Shown piece after piece: positions 37,727 to 48,299 of a stretch of 64,000 nucleotides of DNA. The stretch is taken from contig NZ_CP048659.1 of NCBI RefSeq assembly GCF_015218165.1, forward strand, positions 1,674,001 to 1,738,000. Reading direction: 5' to 3'. Source of the DNA: Acinetobacter piscicola (GTDB lineage Bacteria > Pseudomonadota > Gammaproteobacteria > Pseudomonadales > Moraxellaceae). The notes below the pieces were generated by a model that had not been told where the DNA came from, did no database searches, and saw nothing but the letters and a program-made list of their open reading frames with translations. Position 1 is the stretch's first letter; each line of letters begins with the position of its first letter. The translations under genes were made by a program, and so were the position numbers.

Positions 37727-38020
37727 TTATTGGTCTTGCTTCAGTGCGTGTTGCGCAATCGGATTTAACACATCGGATTCTTCGCCATAACGCCACTTGT
37801 CTTCTTGGGCGTCATTCCATGCTTTTTGTGCTTCCGTCATTTCAACCACTTGGTTAATTTCACAAAAATGTTGAAATGCCTGTTGCGGTAAAACCAATTC
37901 GACAAAAAGCGTCGGGTCTTGAATGGCAAAGTCAAATTCAACAAATTTGGCATTGCGGTCACCTGTAACACGAATGTATTTGGTGAGTTGATCCTGAAGT
38001 TGAGGGGTTTGATTCATCAT
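37727..38020 (-). CDS. mphK: Phenol hydroxylase component P0 (assembly)
   Basis: A 97-residue protein homologous to DmpK, thought to help insert iron into or assemble the oxygenase. First gene of the operon. I chose the second ATG (38020) because AAGG lies 6 nt upstream; the ATG at 38026 directly touches the AAGG. Contains KYIRVTGDRNAKFVEFDF and DKWRYGEESDVL. Confidence 0.88.
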   Translation of the reverse strand: MMNQTPQLQDQLTKYIRVTGDRNAKFVEFDFAIQDPTLFVELVLPQQAFQHFCEINQVVEMTEAQKAWNDAQEDKWRYGEESDVLNPIAQHALKQDQ

Positions 38021-38086
38021 GATCATCCTTTTATCTTTTTCACTGAAATCATTTCAGTGGTGCAATTCTGCATTTGTGATATATAT

Positions 38087-38103
38087 TCCAAGAACTGTGC
38101 CAA
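38087..38103 (-). promoter_or_regulatory. Sigma-54-type promoter of the mph operon
   Basis: On the minus strand TTGGCACAGTTCTTGGA: the -24 GG element (TGGCAC) is perfect, and the -12 element reads TTGGA instead of the consensus TTGC. GG and GG are 10 bases apart, the correct spacing. It lies about 67 bases before the mphK start and MopR is a sigma-54 activator. Confidence 0.75.
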
Positions 38104-38151
38104 CTTTTGTATTTTTATATATTTCAATTATTTATATTTTTAATTTTAAAA

Positions 38152-38194
38152 CTTGAGTGTTTTAATCAAGATAAATTCATCATTTCATGAAATG
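38152..38194. promoter_or_regulatory. Candidate upstream activator sites for MopR
   Basis: Two dyads sit 49-92 bp upstream of the -24 element: CTTGA-N9-TCAAG (38152-38170) and the perfect palindrome CATTTCATGAAATG (38181-38194). NtrC-type activators bind such paired dyads upstream of sigma-54 promoters. Which is the true site is unknown. Confidence 0.4.
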
Positions 38195-38454
38195 AGTTGT
38201 GTGGGGTTTTAATGATTTGATGAAATTCTGAAAATGATTTGAATAAAGCGTTTAATCACATCCTAAATGAAAAGTTGGAATAGACTTGCAGAAGATGCTA
38301 ATGGCTTGAAGACTTGAAACAGATATAGCGAATGCAGATGTTAGGGCGGAAAATATTGTGCGGATGGCTTGAGCTCGATCCACTGTACGAGATCTACTAA
38401 ATAATCATGAAGTGATTAATTTTAAATGATATGTTTGCACATATAGCTCAACAT

Positions 38455-38874
38455 TTATAAGGAAAGATAGGCTTGTTGTAAGGCTTGCGCATCGGCTAAA
38501 GCATTATGCGGTTGTGTAGATAAAATAGAGGTCGCGCGTTGATCTAACCACAATTGCATGCTGAGTGGAGGAGTTATCATACATTGTCCAGGCCCTAAAA
38601 GCAGGCTACGGCTAAACAATGCTAAGTCTTCTGGCCAATCTGCAATGATGTGAATTTGATCATATTGTAATAAAAAATGATGCAAATGATTTTGAAATTC
38701 TTGCAGTGAAATGGCCACTTTTTGGGTAATGGGTAAGACATGTTGTTGTACCCATGCGACAGGCTGAGCACAGTGTAAAACTTCATAAAAATATTGTCCT
38801 TGCTCATCAATTAAAGCCATTGAAATGAGTTCGCCACCAAAGCCATTAAATTCGCAATCTAAAAATAAATTCAT
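38455..38874 (-). CDS. DEDD-family 3'-5' exonuclease-like protein
   Basis: A 139-residue RNase H-fold protein. The Exo I motif is FLDCEFNG (Asp and Glu), the Exo II Asp is in IIADWPEDL, and Exo III is HNALADA (His-x-Ala-x2-Asp). This matches small bacterial exoribonuclease-like proteins. It lies between mopR and the mph promoter but has no obvious role in phenol breakdown. RBS AGGTGG is 9 nt before ATG. Confidence 0.75.
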   Translation of the reverse strand: MNLFLDCEFNGFGGELISMALIDEQGQYFYEVLHCAQPVAWVQQHVLPITQKVAISLQEFQNHLHHFLLQYDQIHIIADWPEDLALFSRSLLLGPGQCMITPPLSMQLWLDQRATSILSTQPHNALADAQALQQAYLSL

Positions 38875-39023
38875 TGTTTTTGTCCACCTTATTGTTATGA
38901 GTGATTATCGCAAAATATGAATACATACTCAAAAGGTATATTGATATGCTTCTAAAGTGATACATTTATATGCTTTAAAACTAGTATCATGATAGGTGGA
39001 CATTGACCAAGGAATGGGATGCC

Positions 39024-40691
39024 ATGCGACCGAAAGATGAGAAATTTTATCAGCAATATTTTGAACAAAGTAAAGAAATACAGGATTTACTCGACACCAT
39101 ACATTTTGATATAGAAAACGGTCAGATTTGGTTTGATGAAAACCGCATGTTACTGATGCACACCAACATGATGGGTTATCTGCGTAAAGATTTATATGAA
39201 ATGTTGGGTTGGGAGCGTACCAAGCGATTTTTTATTCGTTGTGGTTATCAAGCAGGTATGCGTGATGCGGAGGTTACATCTAAATTACGTCCAAATTTAA
39301 ATGAAATAGAAGCCTTTATGGCAGGGCCACAAATGCATGGAATTCGTGGCATGGTGCATGTTGAGGTCAATCAACTGAATTTAAGCCACGATTTAAAACA
39401 GTTTTATGCCGATTTTAATTGGTTAAATTCGTTTGAAGCGGAGGTGCATTTAAGCGAGTTTGGTTTAGCAGAAGAACCATCATGTTGGATGTTGTTGGGT
39501 TATGCTTGTGGTTATACCAGTTTGGTGATGGGGCAAACGATTATTTATCAGGAAACCCATTGTGTTGCGCAGGGTGATGAATGCTGTCGTATTATTGGTA
39601 AGCCCTTGCATGAATGGGAAAATGCTGATGAACTCATTCAATTTATGTCACCTGACCCTGTTTCTGATGAAATTATTGCCCTACAAGCAGAACTAAATGC
39701 ACTCAAGCAAAAGATCTATACCGATGCTGAGTCAGACTACACTATGTTTAAAGCAGTTGGTGAATCAGCAGCCTATCGCAAAGTTTGTGATTTATTGAAG
39801 AAAGCCGCAGGCAGTAAAGTCGCAATTTTACTTCAGGGTGAAACTGGAGTGGGTAAAGAAGCCTTTGCACGGGGTGTGCACGAAGGCAGCCAAAGACGAC
39901 ATGAGCCTTTTGTCGCGGTAAACTGTGCTTGTATTCCACCAGACTTGATTGAAGCTGAACTATTTGGTGTAGAAAAAGGGGCTTTTACGGGAGCTTCACA
40001 AACCCGAATAGGAAAATTCGAACGTGCTCACGGCGGCACAATTTTTTTGGATGAAGTGATTGAGCTGTCAGCAAGAGCGCAAGCTGCATTACTTAGAATG
40101 TTACAAGAAGGTGAGTTTGAACGGGTAGGTGATCAACAAACCCGTAAAGTTGATGTTCGCATTGTAGCAGCAACCAATGAAGATTTAGAACAAGCGGTGA
40201 AAGATGGGCGTTTTCGTGCCGATTTATATTATCGTTTAAATATTTTTCCTGTACGTATTCCTGCATTGCGTGAGCGCCGTGAAGATATTCCGTTATTAAT
40301 TGACTATTTTATTCAGCGTTTTGAAAGTTTATACAGTAAAACTTTAAAAGGGCTCTCGGACAAAGCTTATAGCTTTGTGATGAAATATGATTGGCCGGGC
40401 AATATTCGAGAGTTAGAAAATTTATTGGAAAGGGCAACGCTACTGACCGATCATCAACAAGAAATTAAATTAAGCAGTTTATTTCCACAATTAGATGAAT
40501 CTACACGAGAGCAAGCGCCTGTCAAAACTGCTTTGGATGATTTATTGGCAGAGGGTTTTTCTTTGGATCAATATGAACAAGATATTATTTTAACGGCGAT
40601 GCATCGCTGTAAGCAAAATGTCTCAGAAGCGGCACGTGTTTTAGGCATTAGCCGAGCAACTTTAGATTATCGTTTAAAGAAAATGGTTTGA
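39024..40691 (+). CDS. mopR: Phenol-responsive sigma-54-dependent activator MopR
   Basis: A 555-residue NtrC-family regulator of the XylR/DmpR/MopR type. From ATG 39024 the known MopR sensor residues appear at 105 (His) and 133 (Trp), and the zinc ligands at Cys154, Glu177, Cys180 and Cys188: one residue offset from published MopR numbering. AAA+ domain: Walker A GETGVGKE at 272-279, GAFTGA at 319-324, GGTIFLDEV. The helix-turn-helix (SEAARVLGISRATL) ends the protein. A TTG at 39003 is a less likely start. It should activate the divergent mph operon. Confidence 0.94.
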   Translation: MRPKDEKFYQQYFEQSKEIQDLLDTIHFDIENGQIWFDENRMLLMHTNMMGYLRKDLYEMLGWERTKRFFIRCGYQAGMRDAEVTSKLRPNLNEIEAFMAGPQMHGIRGMVHVEVNQLNLSHDLKQFYADFNWLNSFEAEVHLSEFGLAEEPSCWMLLGYACGYTSLVMGQTIIYQETHCVAQGDECCRIIGKPLHEWENADELIQFMSPDPVSDEIIALQAELNALKQKIYTDAESDYTMFKAVGESAAYRKVCDLLKKAAGSKVAILLQGETGVGKEAFARGVHEGSQRRHEPFVAVNCACIPPDLIEAELFGVEKGAFTGASQTRIGKFERAHGGTIFLDEVIELSARAQAALLRMLQEGEFERVGDQQTRKVDVRIVAATNEDLEQAVKDGRFRADLYYRLNIFPVRIPALRERREDIPLLIDYFIQRFESLYSKTLKGLSDKAYSFVMKYDWPGNIRELENLLERATLLTDHQQEIKLSSLFPQLDESTREQAPVKTALDDLLAEGFSLDQYEQDIILTAMHRCKQNVSEAARVLGISRATLDYRLKKMV

Positions 40692-40708
40692 TGCACTCAA
40701 ACCATTTT
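40680..40708. terminator. Convergent terminator between mopR and ppk1
   Basis: Stem AAATGGTTTGA / TCAAACCATTT with loop TGCAC, covering the mopR stop codon. Confidence 0.75.
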
Positions 40709-40729
40709 CAGACTTTAAATCATCATGCC

Positions 40730-42820
40730 TTAAGCAATGGTTTTAATCACCCGTTGCTCCATTAGATATTGTTGAGCAATAAAAGCAGCTTCTCCATTAT
40801 TAGGTTTTAAAGCAGTCCATTGTGCATTGCCATCAAGCTCCCATGCACGAACATTGTCTTTTAAATAGTTGAGTAAACCATCTTCAATAATTTGTTTGCG
40901 TAACTTTTTATCTTCAATCGGGAAGCAGGTTTCGACACGAGAAAATAAATTACGTCCCATCCAGTCCGCACTGCCGCAATATAATTTTGCATTGTCATTA
41001 TTTTGGAAATAATAGACACGAGTATGCTCAAGGAAGCGTCCAACGATGGAACGTACCGTGATATTTTCCGATAGTCCTTGGACTTGTGGGCGTAAACAGC
41101 AGATTGAACGAATAATTAAATCGACTTTGACGCCTGCCTGTGAAGCTCGATACAAGGCTGTGATTAATTGTGGTTCAGTCAATGCATTGACTTTAATGAT
41201 AATACGTGCGGCTAAGCCCATTTGGGCATGTTGTATTTCTTGTTCAATCAGATTTAAAAGTTGTGTATGTAAAGTGAAGGGCGCATGAAATAGTTTTTGT
41301 GATTTTGCCATGCGTCCCATGCCTGTGAGCTCTTGGAAAATTTTATGCACATCTTCACAAATATCTGCATCGGTGGTCATTAAACCATAGTCAGTGTACA
41401 TTTTAGCATTGCCAGCATGGTAATTGCCTGTTCCTAAATGCACATAGCGTTTAAGTTTATCTGCTTCACGGCGCACCACCAAAATCATTTTGGCATGGGT
41501 TTTATAACCCACAATGCCATATACCACCACCGCACCTGCTTCTTGTAAAATATTGGCTACAGTAATATTGGATTCTTCATCAAAACGTGCCCGTAACTCG
41601 ATGATTGCCGTGACTTCTTTACCATTACGTGCTGCTTCTGCCAAAACTTGTACAATTTCTGAGTCAGGACCACTACGATACAATGTTTGCTTAATGGCCA
41701 ATACATTGGGATCTTTGGCTGCTTCTCTTAATAAATTGATGACAGGTGCAAAAGAATCAAAGGGATGATGCAGTAAAATATCGCGTTTGCTCAAGACTTC
41801 AAAAATCTGTGGCGCATTGCGCAGGGCTTTGGGAATCACAGCTTGATAAGGCTTGAAACGTAATTCAGGAATATCAAAATTCGTCACTAAACGCGCCAAG
41901 TTCACAGGACCATCGACTTGATATAAATACATTGGATCAAGGTCAAACTGTTCAAGCAAATAATGACTAATGTGATCTGGACAATTTTTTGTGACTTCTA
42001 AACGGACTGCACGACCAAAACGACGAGAAGATAACTCATCTTTCAACGCCACAGCCAAATCATCAATATCTTCCGCTAAGGTTAAATCGGCATTACGTGT
42101 GACACGAAATTGATAACAACCTGTTGCCACCATGCCAGGGAATAGATCATTGATGTGTTGCTGAATAATTGCCGATAATAAAATGTGATGTTCCTCGCCG
42201 CCTGTCAACTCAGTGGGTAATTTGACCAAACGAGGCAATGAACGAGGTGCAGGTACAATGGCAAGCTCAATCTGACGACCAAATGCATCTTTACCTTCAA
42301 GTGTAACGATAAAGTTCAAGCTTTTATTGACCAGTCTAGGGAATGGATGTGCAGGATCAAGACTGATGGGGGTAACGACAGGTTGTACTTGTTTAAAGAA
42401 ATAATCTTTAATCCATGCTTTGTGTTTTTCTAAAATATCTGCAAACTGAATGTAACGAATACCAAATCCTTGTAGTTGAGGCAATAAGTCATCATTTAAA
42501 ATTTTATATTGTTCTTCTAAAGCTTGATGGGCAATGTCTGAAATTTGTTGAATAATGACTTCATTTGGAATGCCGTCAGGTGAAGTGGTAATATTGTTCA
42601 TGTCGAGTTGTTTAATTAAACCCGCTACTCGAATTTCAAAAAATTCATCTAAATTACGTGAAAAAATAATCAGGAAATTTAAGCGCTCAAGTAGGGGATG
42701 ATTTTCATCTTTGGCTTGTGCTAGAACACGTTTATGGAACGCTAATAGAGAAATTTCACGATTAATATAAGTGTCTGAACTATGTTGAAAATTTTCTAAA
42801 GTAGGCATGATCTGCGTCAT
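40730..42820 (-). CDS. ppk1: Polyphosphate kinase 1
   Basis: A 696-residue enzyme making polyphosphate from ATP. The catalytic-region [23 protein letters not shown] includes the autophosphorylated His. The second His motif is near [21 protein letters not shown]-terminal START sequence [17 protein letters not shown]. Length matches the family. Alone, convergent with mopR. The start could also be an in-frame ATG four codons later. Confidence 0.95.
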   Translation of the reverse strand: MTQIMPTLENFQHSSDTYINREISLLAFHKRVLAQAKDENHPLLERLNFLIIFSRNLDEFFEIRVAGLIKQLDMNNITTSPDGIPNEVIIQQISDIAHQALEEQYKILNDDLLPQLQGFGIRYIQFADILEKHKAWIKDYFFKQVQPVVTPISLDPAHPFPRLVNKSLNFIVTLEGKDAFGRQIELAIVPAPRSLPRLVKLPTELTGGEEHHILLSAIIQQHINDLFPGMVATGCYQFRVTRNADLTLAEDIDDLAVALKDELSSRRFGRAVRLEVTKNCPDHISHYLLEQFDLDPMYLYQVDGPVNLARLVTNFDIPELRFKPYQAVIPKALRNAPQIFEVLSKRDILLHHPFDSFAPVINLLREAAKDPNVLAIKQTLYRSGPDSEIVQVLAEAARNGKEVTAIIELRARFDEESNITVANILQEAGAVVVYGIVGYKTHAKMILVVRREADKLKRYVHLGTGNYHAGNAKMYTDYGLMTTDADICEDVHKIFQELTGMGRMAKSQKLFHAPFTLHTQLLNLIEQEIQHAQMGLAARIIIKVNALTEPQLITALYRASQAGVKVDLIIRSICCLRPQVQGLSENITVRSIVGRFLEHTRVYYFQNNDNAKLYCGSADWMGRNLFSRVETCFPIEDKKLRKQIIEDGLLNYLKDNVRAWELDGNAQWTALKPNNGEAAFIAQQYLMEQRVIKTIA

Positions 42821-43000
42821 CTTGTATCAATGTCTAGGTGAGCTTGCTTGGCATACTAAGATTAATATATGACAGTTATGTTACATTATTCAATATAAAA
42901 AAATATTTTATTATTTGGTTTAAAATTGTACAGATAAGGCATAAAAACCTACCTGTACAATGGTGAAAAGTGCAATAAATTAGGCTTGCAGACTATTTTA

Positions 43001-44458
43001 TTAGAAACGGTGATTTATTTGTAAACCAACAGTATGTGCTTTATTTTGATATTCTGCTGAATAGCTAGCAGTCGCTTTTTCTTGATGCACACGTGCTGTA
43101 TTTTCAAAGATGTACATATAGCCTGCATCAATTGATGTATTTGCTGTGGCATTGTAGGTTGCACCCACACTGATTAAATGACGATTACCTAAAGGTAAAC
43201 GTACAGTACGATGTGCTGTATCTACAGGTGTTTGGTCGTAGGCATAACCTGCACGTAGTTTCCACTGCGGATTGAGCGTGTATTCAGTACCCACATTAAA
43301 CATCCAGTTGTCTTTGAACTTTAACGCTTCATCATGTTGACCACTTAATTGGGCATTGACCATTTGCTTAATACCTGCAATTTCTTGTGGGCTTAATTTA
43401 CCTGATGCCGCCATTTGTCCCAATAATCCCGCCAATTGGCTATTTTGTGCTAATAATAAATCGGCACTAAAACCTGTTTCAGGGCTTAATGTCCCTAAAC
43501 GGCTCCAACGTGTCCATGTTGCACTTGCTAATAGATTTAAATTAGGTGTTGCTTGATAAGACACGGACAATTCAGTACTTTCAGGCGTTGTTACTTTGAG
43601 TGAGGCATCATATGAGGTCATATTTAAGTTATTTAGCGCAGGTAATTTAGACAGATCAATGCCTTTTTGGCTCAACAATGCCGCAGCTTGAGGATTTGCC
43701 AATAAAGCTAAAGGATTTAAATCTTGAATATAAGCAGTATCTTTGAGTTTAAATTCGACTTTAGAATGATACGTTAAGCCTACATGTGTTTTGTCGGTCG
43801 GACGGAGCAAAACACCCACATTATAGCCACCCGCGAAATCTTCCCCTTTGAGACCTGTGCGATCACTTGCACCTGTCAAACTTTGGTTAATTTCACCATC
43901 CATACGGTTAATGGTTGCACCGACACCAACCGATACTTTGGGGTTAATTTCATAAGCAACAGTGGGTTGTAAGCTTACGACTTTAACTTTAGTTTTGTCC
44001 CCAAAGACAGAACCTTGAAAGCTAGATTCATAATTACTTGAGATCCCATAAGGGACATAAAGCCCAATCCCTGCAGATAAACCATCCACCAAATGATTTA
44101 AAGGAACAGATGCATAACTTGAACCTAAAACAACTTCAGGCACAAAGTCACCCTCATGAGTACCATTTTGTGCTAAACCTGAACCTTGTGAATTTTTAAT
44201 ATCTGAATAGGCTTTTACAAAAGTCACATTTTGGCTGATTTCTGCATGTTCTAATTGAGTGATGCCGGCAGGGTTACCGTAAAGAATCGAAGCATCTTGT
44301 ACATGCGCTCCACGTCCTGCATAAGCTGAGCCCATTGCAGAAATACTTTGTTCATTTACACCATAACCTTGTGCAAATGTAGGGGAGACTGAACCTGCAC
44401 TGATCAGCGCAAGCGCGACAGTGATGAATTTAGGTTGCATACGCATGTGGTTTTTCAT
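43001..44458 (-). CDS. fadL: Outer membrane long-chain fatty acid transporter FadL
   Basis: A 485-residue outer-membrane beta-barrel. The signal peptide ends near SPTFAQGYG; the mature N-terminal hatch GVNEQSISAMGSAYAGRGAHVQDASILYGNPAGITQLEHAEIS is diagnostic for the FadL/TodX family. The end is aromatic (LQINHRF), as expected for barrels. It imports long-chain fatty acids or hydrophobic compounds. The start at 44458 is chosen without a clear Shine-Dalgarno; the frame extends 11 codons upstream. Confidence 0.9.
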   Translation of the reverse strand: MKNHMRMQPKFITVALALISAGSVSPTFAQGYGVNEQSISAMGSAYAGRGAHVQDASILYGNPAGITQLEHAEISQNVTFVKAYSDIKNSQGSGLAQNGTHEGDFVPEVVLGSSYASVPLNHLVDGLSAGIGLYVPYGISSNYESSFQGSVFGDKTKVKVVSLQPTVAYEINPKVSVGVGATINRMDGEINQSLTGASDRTGLKGEDFAGGYNVGVLLRPTDKTHVGLTYHSKVEFKLKDTAYIQDLNPLALLANPQAAALLSQKGIDLSKLPALNNLNMTSYDASLKVTTPESTELSVSYQATPNLNLLASATWTRWSRLGTLSPETGFSADLLLAQNSQLAGLLGQMAASGKLSPQEIAGIKQMVNAQLSGQHDEALKFKDNWMFNVGTEYTLNPQWKLRAGYAYDQTPVDTAHRTVRLPLGNRHLISVGATYNATANTSIDAGYMYIFENTARVHQEKATASYSAEYQNKAHTVGLQINHRF

Positions 44459-44491
44459 CCAAGAATTATCATTAACAAATGAGTAAATCAT

Positions 44492-44958
44492 CCAAAAACA
44501 GATTAATTACTCTAAAAACAGCAGGCGTTGTAACATAATGAAATATGTTGGACAATTCTCATAAAATAACCAAAATGCATCATTTCTCGTAAAAAGTATA
44601 TAAACTAAAAATGAATCAATAGCTTGTGTTCAACGATTTGAATGCAGAATAAATTTTATTTGTTTAAAAATTGGTAGAGTAATTATTCTAAAAAACATTG
44701 ACTTACTTCTATTCTTTTATTAATTTTTTAAAAAAGAAGCCTTTTCTCGCACGATGAAAAAACTGAGCATACATGCGCGGGATGAAAATAGGCGATTGGA
44801 GTTGATCACTCCGTCATGTTCGATCGCTACATGTAAAGTTGATTTAAGTGATCTAATCTTAATATTTTGTATACATTAAAATGTAGCCTTAAGTTTTATC
44901 TGGTGATAGCGAGATTGCAAATAAATTCGTAAAGTCATCATGAACGTGTATATCACCA
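44492..44958. other. Intergenic gap between fadL and an upstream gene
   Basis: About 467 bases, both flanking genes on the minus strand. Contains a small dyad GGAGT-TGATC-ACTCC near 44797 and a 41-codon plus-strand frame from 44754 without ribosome site. The fadL promoter should be here. Nothing else stands out. Confidence 0.4.
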
Positions 44959-45816
44959 TCAAAGACTGCGCACATAGTCTACGATTTTAGATGCAAACAG
45001 ATGTTCCTGTTTTTCGATTTGTTCTGAAATTTCACCAACATCATTCATTTCATCTATATTTAGACTTGCATTCAAAACTGCGTTTAAGTTCATTTTTTCG
45101 GCAGATTGAGTGGCTTGAATTTCTAAATCGATGATGTGCTTTAATTCCTCTACATGGGTTTTAAAGCCGTGTAACATCTCTAATTTTTCACGTGTAATTT
45201 TTTGAATAAATTGTTGTTGTAACTTAATTTTATTTTGTTGATTTGCTTGTTTAAATAGGCTGCTAAAGGATTGATTTAAAGCATTTCGTTTCTGTTCTAT
45301 ATCACGTTTAAGCTGTTTGTAATGAATCCAATCCGTGACATATTCAGGTGGGTTTTGTTGTTGAATAAAATGAAATACTTGTGCTTCAAGGTTTGAGTTT
45401 AATGCACTGATTTTTTCTAGTTTAGTGCTTATTTCATTATCGTCAGTATTGTGCTTGTCATCTACAGCCTTGATTTCACTGTGTAGTACATCTAACCATA
45501 ATTTTTGAATTTCAATGAATTCTGGGGTATGTGGATGTAAAGCTTCAAGCATTTTCACTAAGATTTTATTTTGTTGCTGACCGTCTATTTTCATTTGCGC
45601 ATAGCGTTCATCAAGATCATCAATGCTCGAGGTTTCAAATTTTTTTTGATATTCCTCATTCACTTTTGTAGCTTGAGATGCAAATTTTTGATATGCGAGC
45701 CAATCATCTACCATATTGAGCTGTTGCTGCGTATGCGTCGTTGCAATGTTAGGTTCAGCCATAACCAACTGCGGATCGCTTAAAAGCAAGACTGCGCTCA
45801 GCATATATTTTTTCAT
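44959..45816 (-). CDS. Secreted coiled-coil protein of unknown function
   Basis: A 285-residue protein with a signal peptide (ends near LVMAEPN) and a mature part almost entirely helical, rich in Gln, Glu and Lys with heptad-like stretches. No Cys of note. No family recognised. Convergent terminators are not clear. It is probably periplasmic. Confidence 0.65.
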   Translation of the reverse strand: MKKYMLSAVLLLSDPQLVMAEPNIATTHTQQQLNMVDDWLAYQKFASQATKVNEEYQKKFETSSIDDLDERYAQMKIDGQQQNKILVKMLEALHPHTPEFIEIQKLWLDVLHSEIKAVDDKHNTDDNEISTKLEKISALNSNLEAQVFHFIQQQNPPEYVTDWIHYKQLKRDIEQKRNALNQSFSSLFKQANQQNKIKLQQQFIQKITREKLEMLHGFKTHVEELKHIIDLEIQATQSAEKMNLNAVLNASLNIDEMNDVGEISEQIEKQEHLFASKIVDYVRSL

Positions 45817-45837
45817 ATGAATGTCCTTATTGTTGAA

Positions 45838-46446
45838 TTAGGGAAGATGGCGTCCTAAACTTCTTAAAATGCGACATAACTGAATCATGGGCATGCCCAT
45901 CAACGTGGTTTGATCTTGACCAATCATCTGTTCAAATAACGAAATTCCCAAACTTTCACACTTAAAGCTACCTGCACAATGCAAGGGTTGGTCTATTTCG
46001 ATATAACGTTGAATTTCTGCAAGGCTTAATTCACGAAACTTGACATGATAATGTTCCACCAAAGTTTGTTCAAAACCTGATGCTGCATGTTGCACACTGA
46101 GCGCTGTACTGAAATAGACATTTTTACCAGCATTTGCTTGCAGTTGTTGAATGGCTTTTTCTACAGTTAAAGGCTTACCGATAAAATCCTGTGGCGCATG
46201 CTCACGCCAAGCGACTTGGTCAGAACCAATGACAATGGCGTTCGGATGATCTTTGGCAATTACTTGCGCTTTTTCAAAAGCAAGCCGTTTTGCCAGATCA
46301 TCGGCATGGATTTCACCACGCGGTGATTCATCAATCTCAGGGGAGATACAGTGATACTCAAGTCGCAAACGGTTCATTAAGTCTTGTCGTGTTTGACTTG
46401 AGGATGCCAAGATAATTTGGGCATGTTGTAGCTTAAAATCAGACAT
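45838..46446 (-). CDS. yceF: Maf-family nucleotide pyrophosphatase (YceF-like)
   Basis: A 202-residue Maf protein from ATG 46446. The conserved S-R/x-x-R start is ILASSSQTRQDLMNRL, the catalytic motif DESPRGE, and the conserved SDQVAW. The strings ISPEIDESPR, VIGSDQVAW, IGKPLTVEKA, LHCAGSFKCE and GMPMIQLCRILRS match E. coli YceF, a house-cleaning enzyme acting on 7-methyl-GTP. It starts 5 bases after the DUF2237 gene's stop on the same strand. Confidence 0.92.
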   Translation of the reverse strand: MSDFKLQHAQIILASSSQTRQDLMNRLRLEYHCISPEIDESPRGEIHADDLAKRLAFEKAQVIAKDHPNAIVIGSDQVAWREHAPQDFIGKPLTVEKAIQQLQANAGKNVYFSTALSVQHAASGFEQTLVEHYHVKFRELSLAEIQRYIEIDQPLHCAGSFKCESLGISLFEQMIGQDQTTLMGMPMIQLCRILRSLGRHLP

Positions 46447-46451
46447 AAAAA

Positions 46452-46835
46452 TTAAATCGCATATTCCATTAATACATCTAAAGGCACATGAGCTAAAACG
46501 GCTTGATGACATGCTTCGGCTTTAACACGTGGTGCTTGCCCATCTTGATAAGCCTGTACCCAACGTGTCACACATAAACACCAAAAATCACCCGGTTGTA
46601 AACCCGGAAAACCATGTTCAGGGAGTGGGGTAATGAGGTCATTGCCCATTTTTTGTGAATAGCTGAGAAATTCAGACGTCATTTCCGCACAAACCGTATG
46701 CTGCCCTAAATCAGTTGTTGCTGTATGGCAAAAACCATTACGGAAATAACCTGTGATTGGGGAAAAGCAACAACTTGCCAAAGGCTGACCAAAGACATTT
46801 AAACCATTAATTTTAGGATCAGGATGAAAAGACAT
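46452..46835 (-). CDS. DUF2237 family protein
   Basis: A 127-residue protein with the highly conserved opening NVFGQPLASCCFSPITGYFRNGFC and the later GDFWCLCVTRWVQA, DUF2237 markers. Several Cys suggest metal or redox chemistry. The function is unknown. Upstream partner of yceF in a two-gene unit, divergent from pgk. Confidence 0.9.
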   Translation of the reverse strand: MSFHPDPKINGLNVFGQPLASCCFSPITGYFRNGFCHTATTDLGQHTVCAEMTSEFLSYSQKMGNDLITPLPEHGFPGLQPGDFWCLCVTRWVQAYQDGQAPRVKAEACHQAVLAHVPLDVLMEYAI

Positions 46836-46973
46836 AAGCAGTTAAATATTTGAAGTTTGCCTTATAATAATCAAATCTCAACATTTCTACAGCTTTTCTA
46901 CAAAAGTCGCTAACCTTTTTTTGCGTAATCATTTAGAATCAGTGCGATTTTTAATATCTAAAAAGAGAGCTAT

Positions 46974-48161
46974 ATGAATTTTCAGCGTATGACTGACCTT
47001 GATTTAACGGGCAAACGTGTTCTGATTCGTGAAGATTTGAATGTACCTGTTAAAAATGGTGTGATTACTAGCGATGCACGTTTACGTGCAGCTTTACCGA
47101 CAATCAAACTTGCACTTGAAAAAGGTGCTGCGGTAATGGTGTATTCACATTTAGGTCGTCCTGTTGAAGGTGAGCCAAAACCTGAACAATCTTTAGCACC
47201 TGTTGCAGCATATTTAACTGAGGCTTTGGGGCAAGAAGTTAAATTATTTACAGACTATTTAGAGGGTGTTGAGGTGGCAGCAGGTCAAGTGGTTTTACTT
47301 GAAAACTGTCGTTTTAATGCAGGTGAAAAGAAAAATAATCCTGAACTTGCTCAAAAATATGCAGCGCTTTGTGATGTATTTGTGATGGATGCATTTGGTA
47401 CAGCACACCGTGCAGAAGCTTCAACTGAAGGTGTTGCCCGTTTAGCAAAAGTTGCAGCAGCAGGACCTTTATTGGCTGCTGAATTAGATGCTCTAGGTCG
47501 TGCATTGCAAACACCTGAAAAACCAATGGTGGCAATCGTTGCAGGTTCTAAAGTATCCACTAAACTTGATGTGTTAACGTCACTTTCTGATATTTGTGAT
47601 CAATTGATTGTGGGTGGTGGTATTGCCAATACTTTCCTTGCTGCGGCAGGTTTCAATGTGGGTAAATCATTGTGTGAAAATGATTTGATTGATACGGCAA
47701 AAGCGATTGCAGCAAAAGTTTCTGTTCCACTTCCAACTGATGTTGTGGTTGCGGATGCGTCAGAAATTAACTTTGATGATTTCTTAGGTTCATTGGCTGC
47801 TGCAAAAGCAGTTGTGAAAAAAGTTGAAGATGTTGCAGATAATGACATGATTTTAGATGTTGGTCCTGAAACAGCAAAAGCATTTGCAGAAATCTTAAAA
47901 ACATCAAAAACAATCCTTTGGAATGGTCCTGTTGGCGTATTTGAAGTGGATCAATTCGGTGAAGGCACAAAAGCACTTTCATTGGCAATCGCTGAATCTG
48001 AAGGCTTCTCAATTGCAGGTGGTGGTGATACTTTAGCTGCGATTGACAAATATGAAGTTGCAGACAAAATTGGTTATATCTCTACAGGTGGTGGTGCATT
48101 CCTTGAGTTTGTAGAAGGCAAAACTCTTCCAGCGGTGGCAGTATTACTAGAACGTGCATAA
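46974..48161 (+). CDS. pgk: Phosphoglycerate kinase
   Basis: A 395-residue glycolytic enzyme. The signature [14 protein letters not shown] near residue 20 and the nucleotide-binding GGGDTLAAI at the C-terminus are standard. Full length. Followed by a terminator, then a lipoprotein gene and fba. Confidence 0.96.
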   Translation: MNFQRMTDLDLTGKRVLIREDLNVPVKNGVITSDARLRAALPTIKLALEKGAAVMVYSHLGRPVEGEPKPEQSLAPVAAYLTEALGQEVKLFTDYLEGVEVAAGQVVLLENCRFNAGEKKNNPELAQKYAALCDVFVMDAFGTAHRAEASTEGVARLAKVAAAGPLLAAELDALGRALQTPEKPMVAIVAGSKVSTKLDVLTSLSDICDQLIVGGGIANTFLAAAGFNVGKSLCENDLIDTAKAIAAKVSVPLPTDVVVADASEINFDDFLGSLAAAKAVVKKVEDVADNDMILDVGPETAKAFAEILKTSKTILWNGPVGVFEVDQFGEGTKALSLAIAESEGFSIAGGGDTLAAIDKYEVADKIGYISTGGGAFLEFVEGKTLPAVAVLLERA

Positions 48162-48182
48162 TATTCATGTAATATTTTGACC

Positions 48183-48218
48183 ATAAAAGGGTTGGCTTTG
48201 GCTCACCCTTTTATTTTG
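48183..48218 (+). terminator. Terminator of pgk
   Basis: Stem ATAAAAGGGT / ACCCTTTTAT with an internal loop, then T-rich sequence. Confidence 0.75.
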
Positions 48219-48299
48219 TATTCACTTTTTAGTCATAAAAATGAAATATATCTGAAATAAACTGAGCGCTATTAAATCACCCGATGTGGAAAATACGTG

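Noticed and set aside
44754..44879. A 41-codon plus-strand frame upstream of fadL
   Set aside because: No ribosome site, no family resemblance, and it lies antisense to the fadL upstream region.
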